The notes beneath the pieces were generated by a model. The model saw only the letters and a list, made by a program, of their open reading frames with translations. It had not been told where the DNA came from and ran no database searches. A DNA stretch of 12,640 bases from an uncultured Syntrophobacteraceae bacterium (GTDB lineage: Bacteria > Desulfobacterota > Syntrophobacteria > Syntrophobacterales > Syntrophobacteraceae), in NCBI GenBank assembly GCA_937889795.1, contig CALBZH010000108.1, forward strand, positions 1-12,640. The letters run 5' to 3'. This document shows positions 1-6,464 of the stretch, piece after piece. The position numbers and the translations under genes are program-made. Every line of letters begins with the position of its first letter. The stretch's first letter is position 1.

Positions 1-574
1 GGCGTGTAGCTGCCCGGTCACACCCTCTGTGCTTCAAGCGGCCAATGAGGCCGCGGCGATCAATGGCGCAACCGCATCCCAATGAGATGGATCTTTGAGC
101 CGCAATGCTAGTAGGCATCACGATTCGTGTCAAATACTACCAGGATTCGTCCAGATTCACGAAGGGCATGAATGCTCGCCCAGGCATCACGGACCCCGAC
201 GATCCCTCACGGACTTCGACGCGACGCTAAGCACGTCGGCACGTCCAACAGACAACGCCCCATGGGACCATGGCGACCGCCTCCACGAGCTCACCCAATT
301 CTTCGACGCTGCGGCACCGAAAGGGGTGACGCACCATGCCTCAGTAATATGACTCTCAAAAACAAGGAATTTTAACTAGAGGAATCAGCATTTCCCGGAT
401 AGTTGAAGGCCTGCAGAATCAAGTATTCTTGTTCCGCATGAGAAGACTTGACGCAAGCAGGGTTTACGGATCCTGTCCCGAAACACGCCAGTCGTTCTGA
501 ATGGGTCCAAATGGCCGCCATCGTGGCCGCGAATCGAAGAAACCTTTCGCAGGAGTCTTCCTGATCCCGGCGCT
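1..574. other. No recognisable gene
   Basis: I see no convincing coding region, RNA gene or repeat family in this stretch. Short open frames exist on both strands, but none has a Shine-Dalgarno site together with a recognisable product. A minus-strand frame starting at 338 gives a plausible-looking 36-residue peptide that ends at an amber stop at 227, but I cannot assign it. The promoter of the downstream membrane-protein gene presumably lies in the last 150 bases, but no clear -35/-10 pair stands out. Confidence 0.5.
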
Positions 575-622
575 ATGTCTTACGGGACTCAGGGGGACTG
601 CTCCATCAAGAGGAGAGATTTG

Positions 623-1696
623 ATGAAATGGACGACCCTTTCGATCGCATTGTTGCTCGTCATCGGCGCGACCCATCCCTCAGCCCTTTTCGCCGAGCAC
701 ACAGGATTCAGCACTGCGGTGAACCCTGTTCAGCAAGAGTCCGACACAACTGAAATGCCGGTACCAGGGGGTCTCCTGCGCCATCCTTTCGCGCCTCTCG
801 GGGTCCAGGGGGCGCATGTTCTCAAACCAGGCAAATGGATGCTTGCTTACACTTACGGCCATATGGCAATGGATGGCAACCTGGATGGCGAGAGGGACGT
901 GAGCATCAAAGAAATCTTGAAGAAGTACTCGGTTGCGCCTGAGAGCATGGATGTAGACATGCACATGATCTGTGCGATGCGTGGACTCACCGAGAACCTG
1001 ACCGCGATGGTCATGCTGCCCTACTCTTTCAAGTCGATGACGATGGTCATGAGGAACGGTACCCGATTCAAGGGCCATTCCGATGGAATCGGCGACCTGC
1101 AGATGTCGGTGCTGTATTCACTCTACAGAACACCGGCGCACCAGTTCGTCTTTTCGGGCGGACTCAGCGTTCCGACTGGCTCCATCAATGCGAGAGATGA
1201 CACGCCCACCGCTGTCAACTCGAAGCTCGGTTATACGATGCAATTGGGCTCAGGCACGGTGGATCTTCTCCCGACCCTGACCTACATGGGAAAGTGGGAA
1301 AGAATTCATTGGGGAGCGCAGACATCGGGGACGCTCCGTCTGGGGAGGAATGATGAAGGCTATCGATGGGGTGACCGCTACCGGCTCACCGCCTGGGCAG
1401 GCTACCAAGTCTACGATGGCCTCATCGGTTCTTTGCGCCTGGATTGGCAATCCTGGGACAACATTCATGGACAGGACTCTGAGTTTGACCCAACCAAGAC
1501 TCCTGGAAAGGATTCGAATCTCAGGGGGGGAGACCGCCTCGATATCCTTCCCGGCCTAGCTTGGTACCTGGACAAAGGGCCGCTCAAGGGAAACAGGCTG
1601 TTCATTGAAGGAGGAGTCCCCATCTACCAGTACCTGGACGGTCCCCAGGGGAAAACAACCTGGCTCCTGTCGGCAGGGTGGAAGTTTGTATTCTGA
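623..1696 (+). CDS. Outer-membrane beta-barrel protein, MetA/transporter-like
   Basis: This is a 357-residue protein that is probably exported and inserted in the outer membrane. Residues 1-24 form a typical signal peptide: Lys2, a hydrophobic core LSIALLLVIG, and likely cleavage after ALFA. The mature part alternates short amphipathic strands with Gly/Asp/Asn turns and ends in GWKFVF, a terminal-Phe signature of outer-membrane barrels. Residues about 70-160 are rich in Met and His, with patches such as YGHMAMDGN and MDVDMHM. This resembles a family often annotated simply as 'transporter' and often found near copper or heavy-metal resistance genes; that link is from memory. I chose the ATG at 623 because AGGAG lies 7 bases upstream and it opens the signal peptide; the ATG at 575 would add 16 residues before the signal and has no ribosome site. 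The substrate is unknown. A recombinase scrap follows within 45 bases. Confidence 0.75.
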   Translation: MKWTTLSIALLLVIGATHPSALFAEHTGFSTAVNPVQQESDTTEMPVPGGLLRHPFAPLGVQGAHVLKPGKWMLAYTYGHMAMDGNLDGERDVSIKEILKKYSVAPESMDVDMHMICAMRGLTENLTAMVMLPYSFKSMTMVMRNGTRFKGHSDGIGDLQMSVLYSLYRTPAHQFVFSGGLSVPTGSINARDDTPTAVNSKLGYTMQLGSGTVDLLPTLTYMGKWERIHWGAQTSGTLRLGRNDEGYRWGDRYRLTAWAGYQVYDGLIGSLRLDWQSWDNIHGQDSEFDPTKTPGKDSNLRGGDRLDILPGLAWYLDKGPLKGNRLFIEGGVPIYQYLDGPQGKTTWLLSAGWKFVF

Positions 1697-1738
1697 CAAC
1701 TTTCTTGGGAGACCAGAGTATGTCTCTCATGCCAAGCT

Positions 1739-1951
1739 CGGGATAACCGCCACACCTTTGCAAGCTGGCTTGCCATCCAGGGAACCCCCATTCTTACAAT
1801 CAAGGACCTCCTCGGTCATGAGACTCTCGCGATGACCGAGCGTTACCGCCATCTGATCCTGGATGCTAGGCGTGAGGCGGTTGAGGGAATTGGCAGGATG
1901 ATGAAGAATGGAAGCGATGCCGATCAAGGATATTGCGCACGGGAGCGTTGA
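1739..1951 (+). pseudogene. Tyrosine recombinase (integrase), 3' fragment
   Basis: Only the C-terminal ~70 residues of a phage-type tyrosine recombinase remain. The frame reads RHTFASWLAIQGTP, then LLGHETLAMTERYRHL, ending in TGA at 1949-1951. These are the box II signatures: the Arg of RHTF, the His of LGH and the nucleophile Tyr of ERYRHL. There is no upstream catalytic domain; the frame runs back into the stop region of the preceding membrane-protein gene, so the 5' end is missing. The last ~16 residues (after MMKNGSD) look unrelated and may be read-through into flanking DNA. It cannot be active by itself. It points to a former integrated element, possibly using tRNA-Arg about 1 kb to the right. 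Confidence 0.8.
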
Positions 1952-1967
1952 TCGTCGAGGCAACACA

Positions 1968-2320
1968 TTGGAGGAGGGATTCTTTGATCAATCGCTCCTC
2001 GACTTCCATGACAAGTTCGGTCAACGTCACTGGCTTTCCCGCCTCGCCTTCAAGGTCATGACTTTCCCGAGAAGCGAATGGATGGGTGTGCCAGTTCCCT
2101 CCTTACATTGTTCCGGCCAAAGATTCGCTGGCCGGTACCGACAAGAGCGAAGCTCAGTTTCGCATTTTGTTGAGTTGGCGTAGACCTGAATGAACACTGT
2201 TTCGTCGATGATCAGTCGAAATCTCAACGCATTGTCCGTTCGATCGAGATCGGCCACGGCTCTTATAAAGCCATATGCCCCGAGAATCGCTTGAACTTCA
2301 CGCATCACATCATCAAGCAT
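1968..2320 (-). pseudogene. TumE-like toxin (DUF6516-type), two frameshifts
   Basis: Read literally, the ATG at 2320 gives 97 residues ending at 2027, but family resemblance is split over three frames. Segment one (from 2320) gives MLDDVMREVQAILGAYGF and LRFRLIIDETVFIQVYANST. Segment two gives AKLSFALVGTGQRIFGRNN. Segment three gives GNWHTHPFASRESHDL and then TLTELVMEVEERLIKE. Both changes of frame need removal of exactly one base: one A from an AAAA run (T2165-2168 on the plus strand) and one base near 2105. After both corrections the text is a continuous ~117-residue protein resembling TumE-type toxins as I remember them. No natural stop is found near the expected end; the restored frame runs on to 1866. 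The start overlaps the upstream partner gene by 8 bases, as in toxin-antitoxin operons. The family name is from memory; the three-frame continuity is visible in the sequence. Confidence 0.72.
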
Positions 2321-2630
2321 CGAACCGCTCTCCGCGCAGTTCCTCCAGCCCCCGTTTCATGCTCTGTATTCCATCGTTTGCCATCTCCCACTCGTCCGAA
2401 TCCGATTCCACTTCCCACGTGAAACCCTTCATCTTGACCACTTCGGTTCGTTCGAGGTCATCGAAGGTCATGCCATACTTCTTCCTAAAAAGCCTGTCGG
2501 TATGCTCGTACCGGGTCAGCCTCCGGCGATACTCGGATTCCAGGACCTCGCGAATTCTCGCCTCAGCCTTTGCACCGTAAAGACCAAGGTATCTAAAGTG
2601 CTTGACGAGCTCTTCGGAAAGCACCTCCAT
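2313..2630 (-). CDS. Putative antitoxin / partner of TumE-like toxin
   Basis: This 105-residue, strongly helical and charged protein is the first gene of the two-gene unit. The sequence contains VKHFRYLGLYGAKAEARI, then a KKYGMTFDDLE segment and an acidic, Trp-containing stretch FTWEVESDSDEWEMAND near the C-terminus. I placed the start at the ATG at 2630, with AGGGAG about 6 bases upstream; a TTG eight codons earlier is less likely. The gene is intact, and its TGA overlaps the start of the frameshifted toxin, so the two were translationally coupled. I recall similar small proteins beside DUF6516/TumE-type toxins, hence the antitoxin call, but no clear helix-turn-helix is obvious. Function is inferred from position and shape only. 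Confidence 0.6.
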   Translation of the reverse strand: MEVLSEELVKHFRYLGLYGAKAEARIREVLESEYRRRLTRYEHTDRLFRKKYGMTFDDLERTEVVKMKGFTWEVESDSDEWEMANDGIQSMKRGLEELRGERFDA

Positions 2631-2895
2631 GTTCAACTCCCTTCCTGACGGCAATCAGCAGTTTTCCCTCGATAATCCAATGAAGGGCAGTGTCCACTGT
2701 CGCAGAGACTGTCCGATCAAGGATCTTCGTTGAGTCTGCAATTCACGCGCTTATTCTGGAGGCCCTCCAGCTTCTCAAGCTATGTGACTCGGCGAGACGA
2801 ACCATCCATTCCCACCAATTTCCGCAGATCCTGCTGACTGTTGCGGCCATTACTGAAATTCGATTGAGGGTGGCAGTAGAGTAGCATAAGAGAGG
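2631..2895. other. No recognisable gene
   Basis: A plus-strand frame from a GTG at 2690 (64 residues) lacks a ribosome site and family resemblance. A minus-strand frame just upstream of the antitoxin gene reads KILDRTVSATVDTALHW and continues for about 30 more codons without an obvious start; it could be a decayed coding scrap, but I cannot identify it. The promoter of the antitoxin-toxin pair should lie here on the minus strand; no strong pair of boxes is evident. Confidence 0.4.
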
Positions 2896-2926
2896 AAGGG
2901 GTTAACCGGTTATCCCGCTAACCCTT
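2896..2926 (-). terminator. Likely tRNA-Arg terminator hairpin
   Basis: GGGTTA (2899-2904) pairs perfectly with TAACCC (2919-2924), and two more pairs follow after a bulged G. On the minus strand this hairpin begins 10 bases after the tRNA CCA end and is followed by TTCCTCTCTT, a pyrimidine run rather than a pure T run. Position favours termination of the tRNA transcript; strength is uncertain. Confidence 0.5.
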
Positions 2927-2935
2927 TGGTTTTTA

Positions 2936-3012
2936 TGGCGCGCCCGCCCCGACTCGAACGGGGGACCTGCGGATTCGAAGTCCGATACTCTATCCAGCTG
3001 AGCTACGGGCGC
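2936..3012 (-). tRNA. tRNA-Arg (anticodon TCG)
   Basis: The minus strand folds into a complete tRNA of 77 bases including an encoded CCA (2936-2938). The acceptor stem is GCGCCCG paired with CGGGCGC, followed by discriminator G (2939). The D arm is GCTC/GAGT. The anticodon loop is CTTCGAA with anticodon TCG, on a stem with four pairs and a mismatch at its outer end. The T arm is CCCCG-TTCGAGT-CGGGG. It reads arginine CGN codons, chiefly CGA. tRNA-Arg genes are common integration sites; the recombinase scrap lies on its 3' side, but I found no second copy of the tRNA 3' end in the window. Confidence 0.97.
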
Positions 3013-3121
3013 GTTATTGGGTCAGTGGCTGAGACCTGCTCACAGCGTTTGATCGGTACAGAGCGTGCGCCCGGAATGCGAAATCATCCCTGATACGCCC
3101 GCTCTTCCTTAAGAATGGCGT

Positions 3122-3151
3122 ATTGTAGTGGGGTCCTGAGTGAGTTGTCAA
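3122..3151 (-). promoter_or_regulatory. Sigma-70 type promoter for tRNA-Arg
   Basis: On the minus strand TTGACA (3146-3151) is a perfect -35 box and TACAAT (3122-3127) a five-of-six -10 box, 18 bases apart. Transcription would begin near 3115, about 100 bases before the tRNA 5' end, implying a long processed leader. A perfect 7-bp inverted repeat, ATACGCC (3093-3099) with GGCGTAT (3117-3123), overlaps the start region. Confidence 0.72.
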
Positions 3152-3607
3152 GAAGCTCGGAATCCAGCCAACTCGCTTCACCTTCGATTGCCTGTGCTTG
3201 CTTATCCGTGATAGAGTATTATCTCTTGAGGTTCGTCCGCTTGGGTGACTTCATTTGACGAACAAGCTCCGTTAACAGCTTCTGCTGGCACGCGCGGGCC
3301 AATCCGTTTCGGGGCTACGACCGCCCTTCGAACCGCGAGTCCAGACTCAATTTGACGGTTGGCACAAGACGCTGAACGTCCCCCTTGGGCCCGGTCTCAG
3401 CTTTGGGAGGTTTCAAGGCTTCGCAAAGCGCCGAAGGGCCTTGGCGTGACTTCCGTGCGAGAAGACCTTGGCGAAGCTCGTGTGTGCAAGTCAGGCGCCC
3501 GTACAGCGGATCGGGGGAAGACAAACGGCTCAAATCGAGCCAGCGTATCGCTTGCACCATCACTTCCGGACAAACCCCGCATGTCCGGTACATGAGACGA
3601 GGCAACT
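3152..3607. other. Long leader region without a supported gene
   Basis: This stretch upstream of the RelA/SpoT homologue has several overlapping open frames on both strands, the longest on the minus strand (3315-3755). They overlap one another and the start of the enzyme, have no good ribosome sites and match no family I know. The likely promoter of the downstream gene lies here, but no strong box pair is visible. Confidence 0.4.
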
Positions 3608-5830
3608 GTGAAGGGTCAAGCTCCACAGGAAGCAGTCCAACGCTCACTCCCCGTGACATCAAACGATCACCAGACTTTCGAGCTGGACCAGTATCGGGCA
3701 AGAGTGGCCAAGTATCTCGATGAAAAGACCGACAACCGTGTTTTCTTCGATTCACTGCAGTTTGCCTACGATCTCCATGCGGGCCAGCGCCGAAAATCCG
3801 GAGCGCCGTATATCAGCCACCCCTGCTCCGTTGCAGAGATCTTGGCGCGAGAGCTCCGATTCCAGGACCCGCTCTTGCTCTCCGCGGCACTCCTGCACGA
3901 TGTCGTTGAAGACATTCCCAACATCACCCTTGACGACATCGAGAAGCGCTTCGGTGTTATTGTGGCCGAGCTCGTCGACGGCTGCACGAAGCTGACCCGT
4001 CGTCATCTCGACCGAGCAACGGTTCGAGACCTAACTCATAGCAAGATCTTTCTCAGCGCAAGCCGGCGCTTGGGGGTCCTCATCATCAAGCTCGCGGACC
4101 GACTCCACAACCTTCGGACGCTGCATTATCTGGCACAGTCCAAGAGGCAGCGCATCGCCCAGGAGACCGTCGAAGTCTACGCCCCTATCGCCGCGCGCTT
4201 CAACATCTTTCCGCTTAAGCGGGAGCTCTACCACCTGGCTCTTTCGTACCTGTACCCGAGAAAGAGCAAGCGCATTCTGCAATTTACCCGGGAGCTCCGT
4301 TTGACACCTGAATTCCTCGAGATGGAGCGAAAGCTGCGGGAGATCTTTTCGAACAAACCGTTTCAGGTCATGGTTCGTTCGCGCACCAAAGGTCTTGGCA
4401 GTTACTATAACCATCTCAAGCGAACGCTCGACCTCGCCAATGCGGAGAACCACGTCGATTTCGCTATCATCATCCAATCGGACAGCTTGCTTGACTGCTA
4501 TGCAGCCCTCGGCATCGTGAACACAACCTTTTCCCCCATTCCTCGCAGCCTCAGAGACTTCATCGCGAACCCCAAGAACAACGGCTACCGAAGCCTCCAC
4601 GTGCGGGTCCACGAAACGGGCCAAAATTACTTGATCAAGATTCGGACGCCCGACATGGATGAATGGGCGATGTATGGCATCCTGAGGGAATGGAATGCAC
4701 AAAAGCCATTGAGTGACGAGCACTGGCAGGAGGTGAGCGAACTGCTCCGCTCCATCGGCGAGTATGGGGGAGCAGGCTCTCAGCGCAAGGAGCTCATTCG
4801 CCTGTCCGAAACCGAAGAAATTTTTGTGCACTCCCCTAAAGGCGACATCTACTATCTTCCCAAGGGTTCGATTGTCCTCGATTTTGCCTACCGAATCCAC
4901 TCTGAGCTCGGCGATTTCTGCGCCGGCGCGATGGTCAACTTTGAATGGGCCGAACCGACGCGTGTCCTGGCGGACGGAGATGTGGTTGAGATTATCAATT
5001 CCCCTGAGCCGCTCGATGTCGACCCCGATTTGGAAACGGCCTGTAAGACCCCCAAGGCGCGCACGGCAATTAATCGGCATCTCCAGCAGAAGCGGCGCCG
5101 CTATGCGCAGGATGTTGGACGACAGATTGTTCTACAGGAACTGAACCGCCACGGAATCGCGCCCGACGCCTTAGAGGGGGAATCGGTGGAGCTCATGCTC
5201 GAGCTCCTCAATCTAAAGGATCTATCTGAATTGTATGCCAGAGTCGGCCAGGATTTGCTTTCACCCCATCTCGTTCTTTACTACATCGAGGCGCCATCGA
5301 AAGACCGCTCTCTTCTCGACCCCAACCAGCATAAGAAGGAATCCGCGTTTGACCCGAATGTTGTGGTGGTCGGGGAGCTAGACAAGGGGGTTCACAAGTT
5401 TGCGCGCTGCTGTTATCCGTATCCCGGACAGAGCCGCGTCGTCGCAACCCTGAGTGAGCGCGGGATGACGTTTCACCATATGGACTGCGGAGACTTGATC
5501 CAGCGACACGATCTTGAACCGCAGAGGCTGGTGAGCATCAAATGGAGCCAGACCGAGAAGTGGAGCCACCGCCTGGTCTTCTCCCTGTTGGCCCTCGACG
5601 AAACGCTCGAAGAGGTGATTCAGCTTTTGGCTCAGCCGGGCCCCCGGTTTCAAGTCCTCAGCTTGACAGCGCTTCAGGACAAACACGATCAACCCTGTGT
5701 GAGGCTACAGGTTGAGCTTCACAGTTTTAGCGAGGCTGCGGAGTTATTCAATCGGCTTGAGGCCGTGCAGATCGTCATCGAAGCTTATGGACGGGCTAGG
5801 TTGAAGGACATCGTGGCGAGAAACACCTGA
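3608..5830 (+). CDS. rsh: RelA/SpoT homologue; intact hydrolase, degenerate synthetase
   Basis: This 740-residue protein has the full long-RSH layout: HD hydrolase (about 40-200), synthetase (about 235-365), TGS (about 402-465), helical region, conserved-Cys zinc-type domain (about 585-628, ARCCYPYPG and HHMDC) and C-terminal ACT (about 650-735). Such enzymes control the alarmone (p)ppGpp. The hydrolase residues are all present: His71, His97-Asp98, Glu101-Asp102, and Asp164/Asn168 in KLADRLHN. The synthetase site is altered: the usual E-x-QIRT reads LIKIRT, so the catalytic Glu is Leu342; the YD-x-x-x-x-R motif reads VDFAIIIQ, losing Tyr and Arg; and the usual AAHW after YGI is absent. GYRSLH (326-331) is kept. 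I infer a hydrolase with little or no synthesis. The start is a GTG at 3608 with GACGAGG about 5 bases upstream; the first ~22 residues are not conserved, so a later start such as the GTG at 3653 is possible but lacks a ribosome site. Confidence 0.95.
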   Translation: MKGQAPQEAVQRSLPVTSNDHQTFELDQYRARVAKYLDEKTDNRVFFDSLQFAYDLHAGQRRKSGAPYISHPCSVAEILARELRFQDPLLLSAALLHDVVEDIPNITLDDIEKRFGVIVAELVDGCTKLTRRHLDRATVRDLTHSKIFLSASRRLGVLIIKLADRLHNLRTLHYLAQSKRQRIAQETVEVYAPIAARFNIFPLKRELYHLALSYLYPRKSKRILQFTRELRLTPEFLEMERKLREIFSNKPFQVMVRSRTKGLGSYYNHLKRTLDLANAENHVDFAIIIQSDSLLDCYAALGIVNTTFSPIPRSLRDFIANPKNNGYRSLHVRVHETGQNYLIKIRTPDMDEWAMYGILREWNAQKPLSDEHWQEVSELLRSIGEYGGAGSQRKELIRLSETEEIFVHSPKGDIYYLPKGSIVLDFAYRIHSELGDFCAGAMVNFEWAEPTRVLADGDVVEIINSPEPLDVDPDLETACKTPKARTAINRHLQQKRRRYAQDVGRQIVLQELNRHGIAPDALEGESVELMLELLNLKDLSELYARVGQDLLSPHLVLYYIEAPSKDRSLLDPNQHKKESAFDPNVVVVGELDKGVHKFARCCYPYPGQSRVVATLSERGMTFHHMDCGDLIQRHDLEPQRLVSIKWSQTEKWSHRLVFSLLALDETLEEVIQLLAQPGPRFQVLSLTALQDKHDQPCVRLQVELHSFSEAAELFNRLEAVQIVIEAYGRARLKDIVARNT

Positions 5831-5846
5831 AGGGAGTGGAGAGAAA

Positions 5847-5878
5847 GGGCGGTCGCGAGCCCGATGCTCCGACCACCC
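5847..5878. terminator. Possible terminator between convergent genes
   Basis: GGGCGGTCG (5847-5855) can pair with CGACCACCC (5870-5878), nine positions with one C/A mismatch, around a 14-base loop. It sits between the convergent RSH and hypothetical genes. On the minus strand it is followed by TTTCTCTCC; on the plus strand there is no T run. Weak evidence. Confidence 0.38.
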
Positions 5879-5901
5879 TCATTAGCGTCAACGAATGTGC
5901 T

Positions 5902-6321
5902 TCAGTGTAAATAGCGGCTATCGACCATATCAAGAAAGACTTCTTGTGCCATGTTCTTGAGGTTGTCTTTGCGAATCCCGGCAATCTCCACCAAGAGGTA
6001 TTGAATCCAGACGCCGCAAAAGAAGCTGAGCATGTTCTCATTGCAGCAGAATACCTCTTTCACCAGGCTCTCGTCATTGAATGCATCGGTCGCAAGGTTC
6101 AAGACCTGGTTTCTCAAGGCTCCTTCCCCCAAGTACTGCAAAGCTCTGCGATAGAGAACGTCGATTTCATGGGAGCGAGCGACGATAGCTTCGGCTCTGT
6201 CGCAAGCGGTCAGGACGGACAAGCGTTCCTCGATCAACAATTTCAGCTCCTTATGCTTCGTGCATGCGAAGTCGCGAATGGTTTTTTTCTTGAATTCAAA
6301 CTTCCCACTTCTTAACATCAT
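5902..6321 (-). CDS. Hypothetical 139-residue protein
   Basis: I do not recognise this protein. It is helical and has no signal peptide. The N-terminus is basic (KFEFKKKTIRDF). A middle segment contains LTACDRAEAIVARSHEIDVLYRRAL. The C-terminal half has VFCCNENMLSFFCGVW, a Cys-rich hydrophobic patch with no CxxC spacing typical of zinc sites. The start is the first of two adjacent ATGs (6321, 6318); neither has a strong ribosome site, so the exact start is uncertain. It is convergent with the RSH gene and divergent from degP, sharing a 143-base intergenic region with it. The plus-strand frame in the same place (5944-6315) looks like its shadow. Confidence 0.6.
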   Translation of the reverse strand: MMLRSGKFEFKKKTIRDFACTKHKELKLLIEERLSVLTACDRAEAIVARSHEIDVLYRRALQYLGEGALRNQVLNLATDAFNDESLVKEVFCCNENMLSFFCGVWIQYLLVEIAGIRKDNLKNMAQEVFLDMVDSRYLH

Positions 6322-6358
6322 GAATCGGACACCATCAGGAGTATGTTGAGTCCTAATT

Positions 6359-6434
6359 ACACCTCATGGTGTTCACGACTATCATTTCGTGATAGAGATG
6401 ACGGAAAAGTATCCGGACCTCAACGAAGGTTGAG
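6359..6434. promoter_or_regulatory. Three consecutive inverted repeats upstream of degP
   Basis: Three perfect inverted repeats follow one another: ACACC-TCAT-GGTGT (6359-6372), CTATCA-TTTCG-TGATAG (6379-6395) and CTCAAC-GAAG-GTTGAG (6419-6434). They fill the divergent intergenic region between the hypothetical gene and degP. They could be operators for an envelope-stress or two-component regulator, or hairpins in a leader RNA. No convincing -35/-10 pair was found, so the role is open. Confidence 0.5.
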
Positions 6435-6464
6435 CCAATCACTGAGTCAGAGAGGACCCTATAG

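Noticed and set aside
227..338. Minus-strand frame giving a 36-residue peptide (starts MVRHPFRCRSVEELGELV)
   Set aside because: Looks protein-like but is short, ends at an amber stop, and I cannot assign it to any family; possibly a decayed scrap.
95..375. Two overlapping plus-strand open frames of 67-85 codons
   Set aside because: No ribosome sites, no family resemblance, and they overlap each other in different frames.
680..1078. 132-codon minus-strand frame
   Set aside because: Lies wholly within the outer-membrane protein gene; a His/Arg-rich shadow translation.
2275..2580. 101-codon plus-strand frame, Ser-rich
   Set aside because: Antisense shadow of the antitoxin-like gene, with low-complexity Ser composition.
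2690..2884. 64-codon plus-strand frame from GTG
   Set aside because: No Shine-Dalgarno site and no recognisable features.
3359..3723. Possible group II intron or structured RNA upstream of the RSH gene
   Set aside because: A few segments looked superficially like intron 5' domains, but I could not identify domain V or a reverse transcriptase, so there is no support.
4031..5080. 349-codon minus-strand frame inside the RSH gene
   Set aside because: Antisense shadow caused by codon bias; the plus-strand RSH frame is clearly the real one.
5944..6315. 123-codon plus-strand frame opposite the hypothetical gene
   Set aside because: Both strands are open; the minus-strand frame is longer and uses an ATG pair, whereas this one would end against the degP leader without a ribosome site. 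Not fully excluded.
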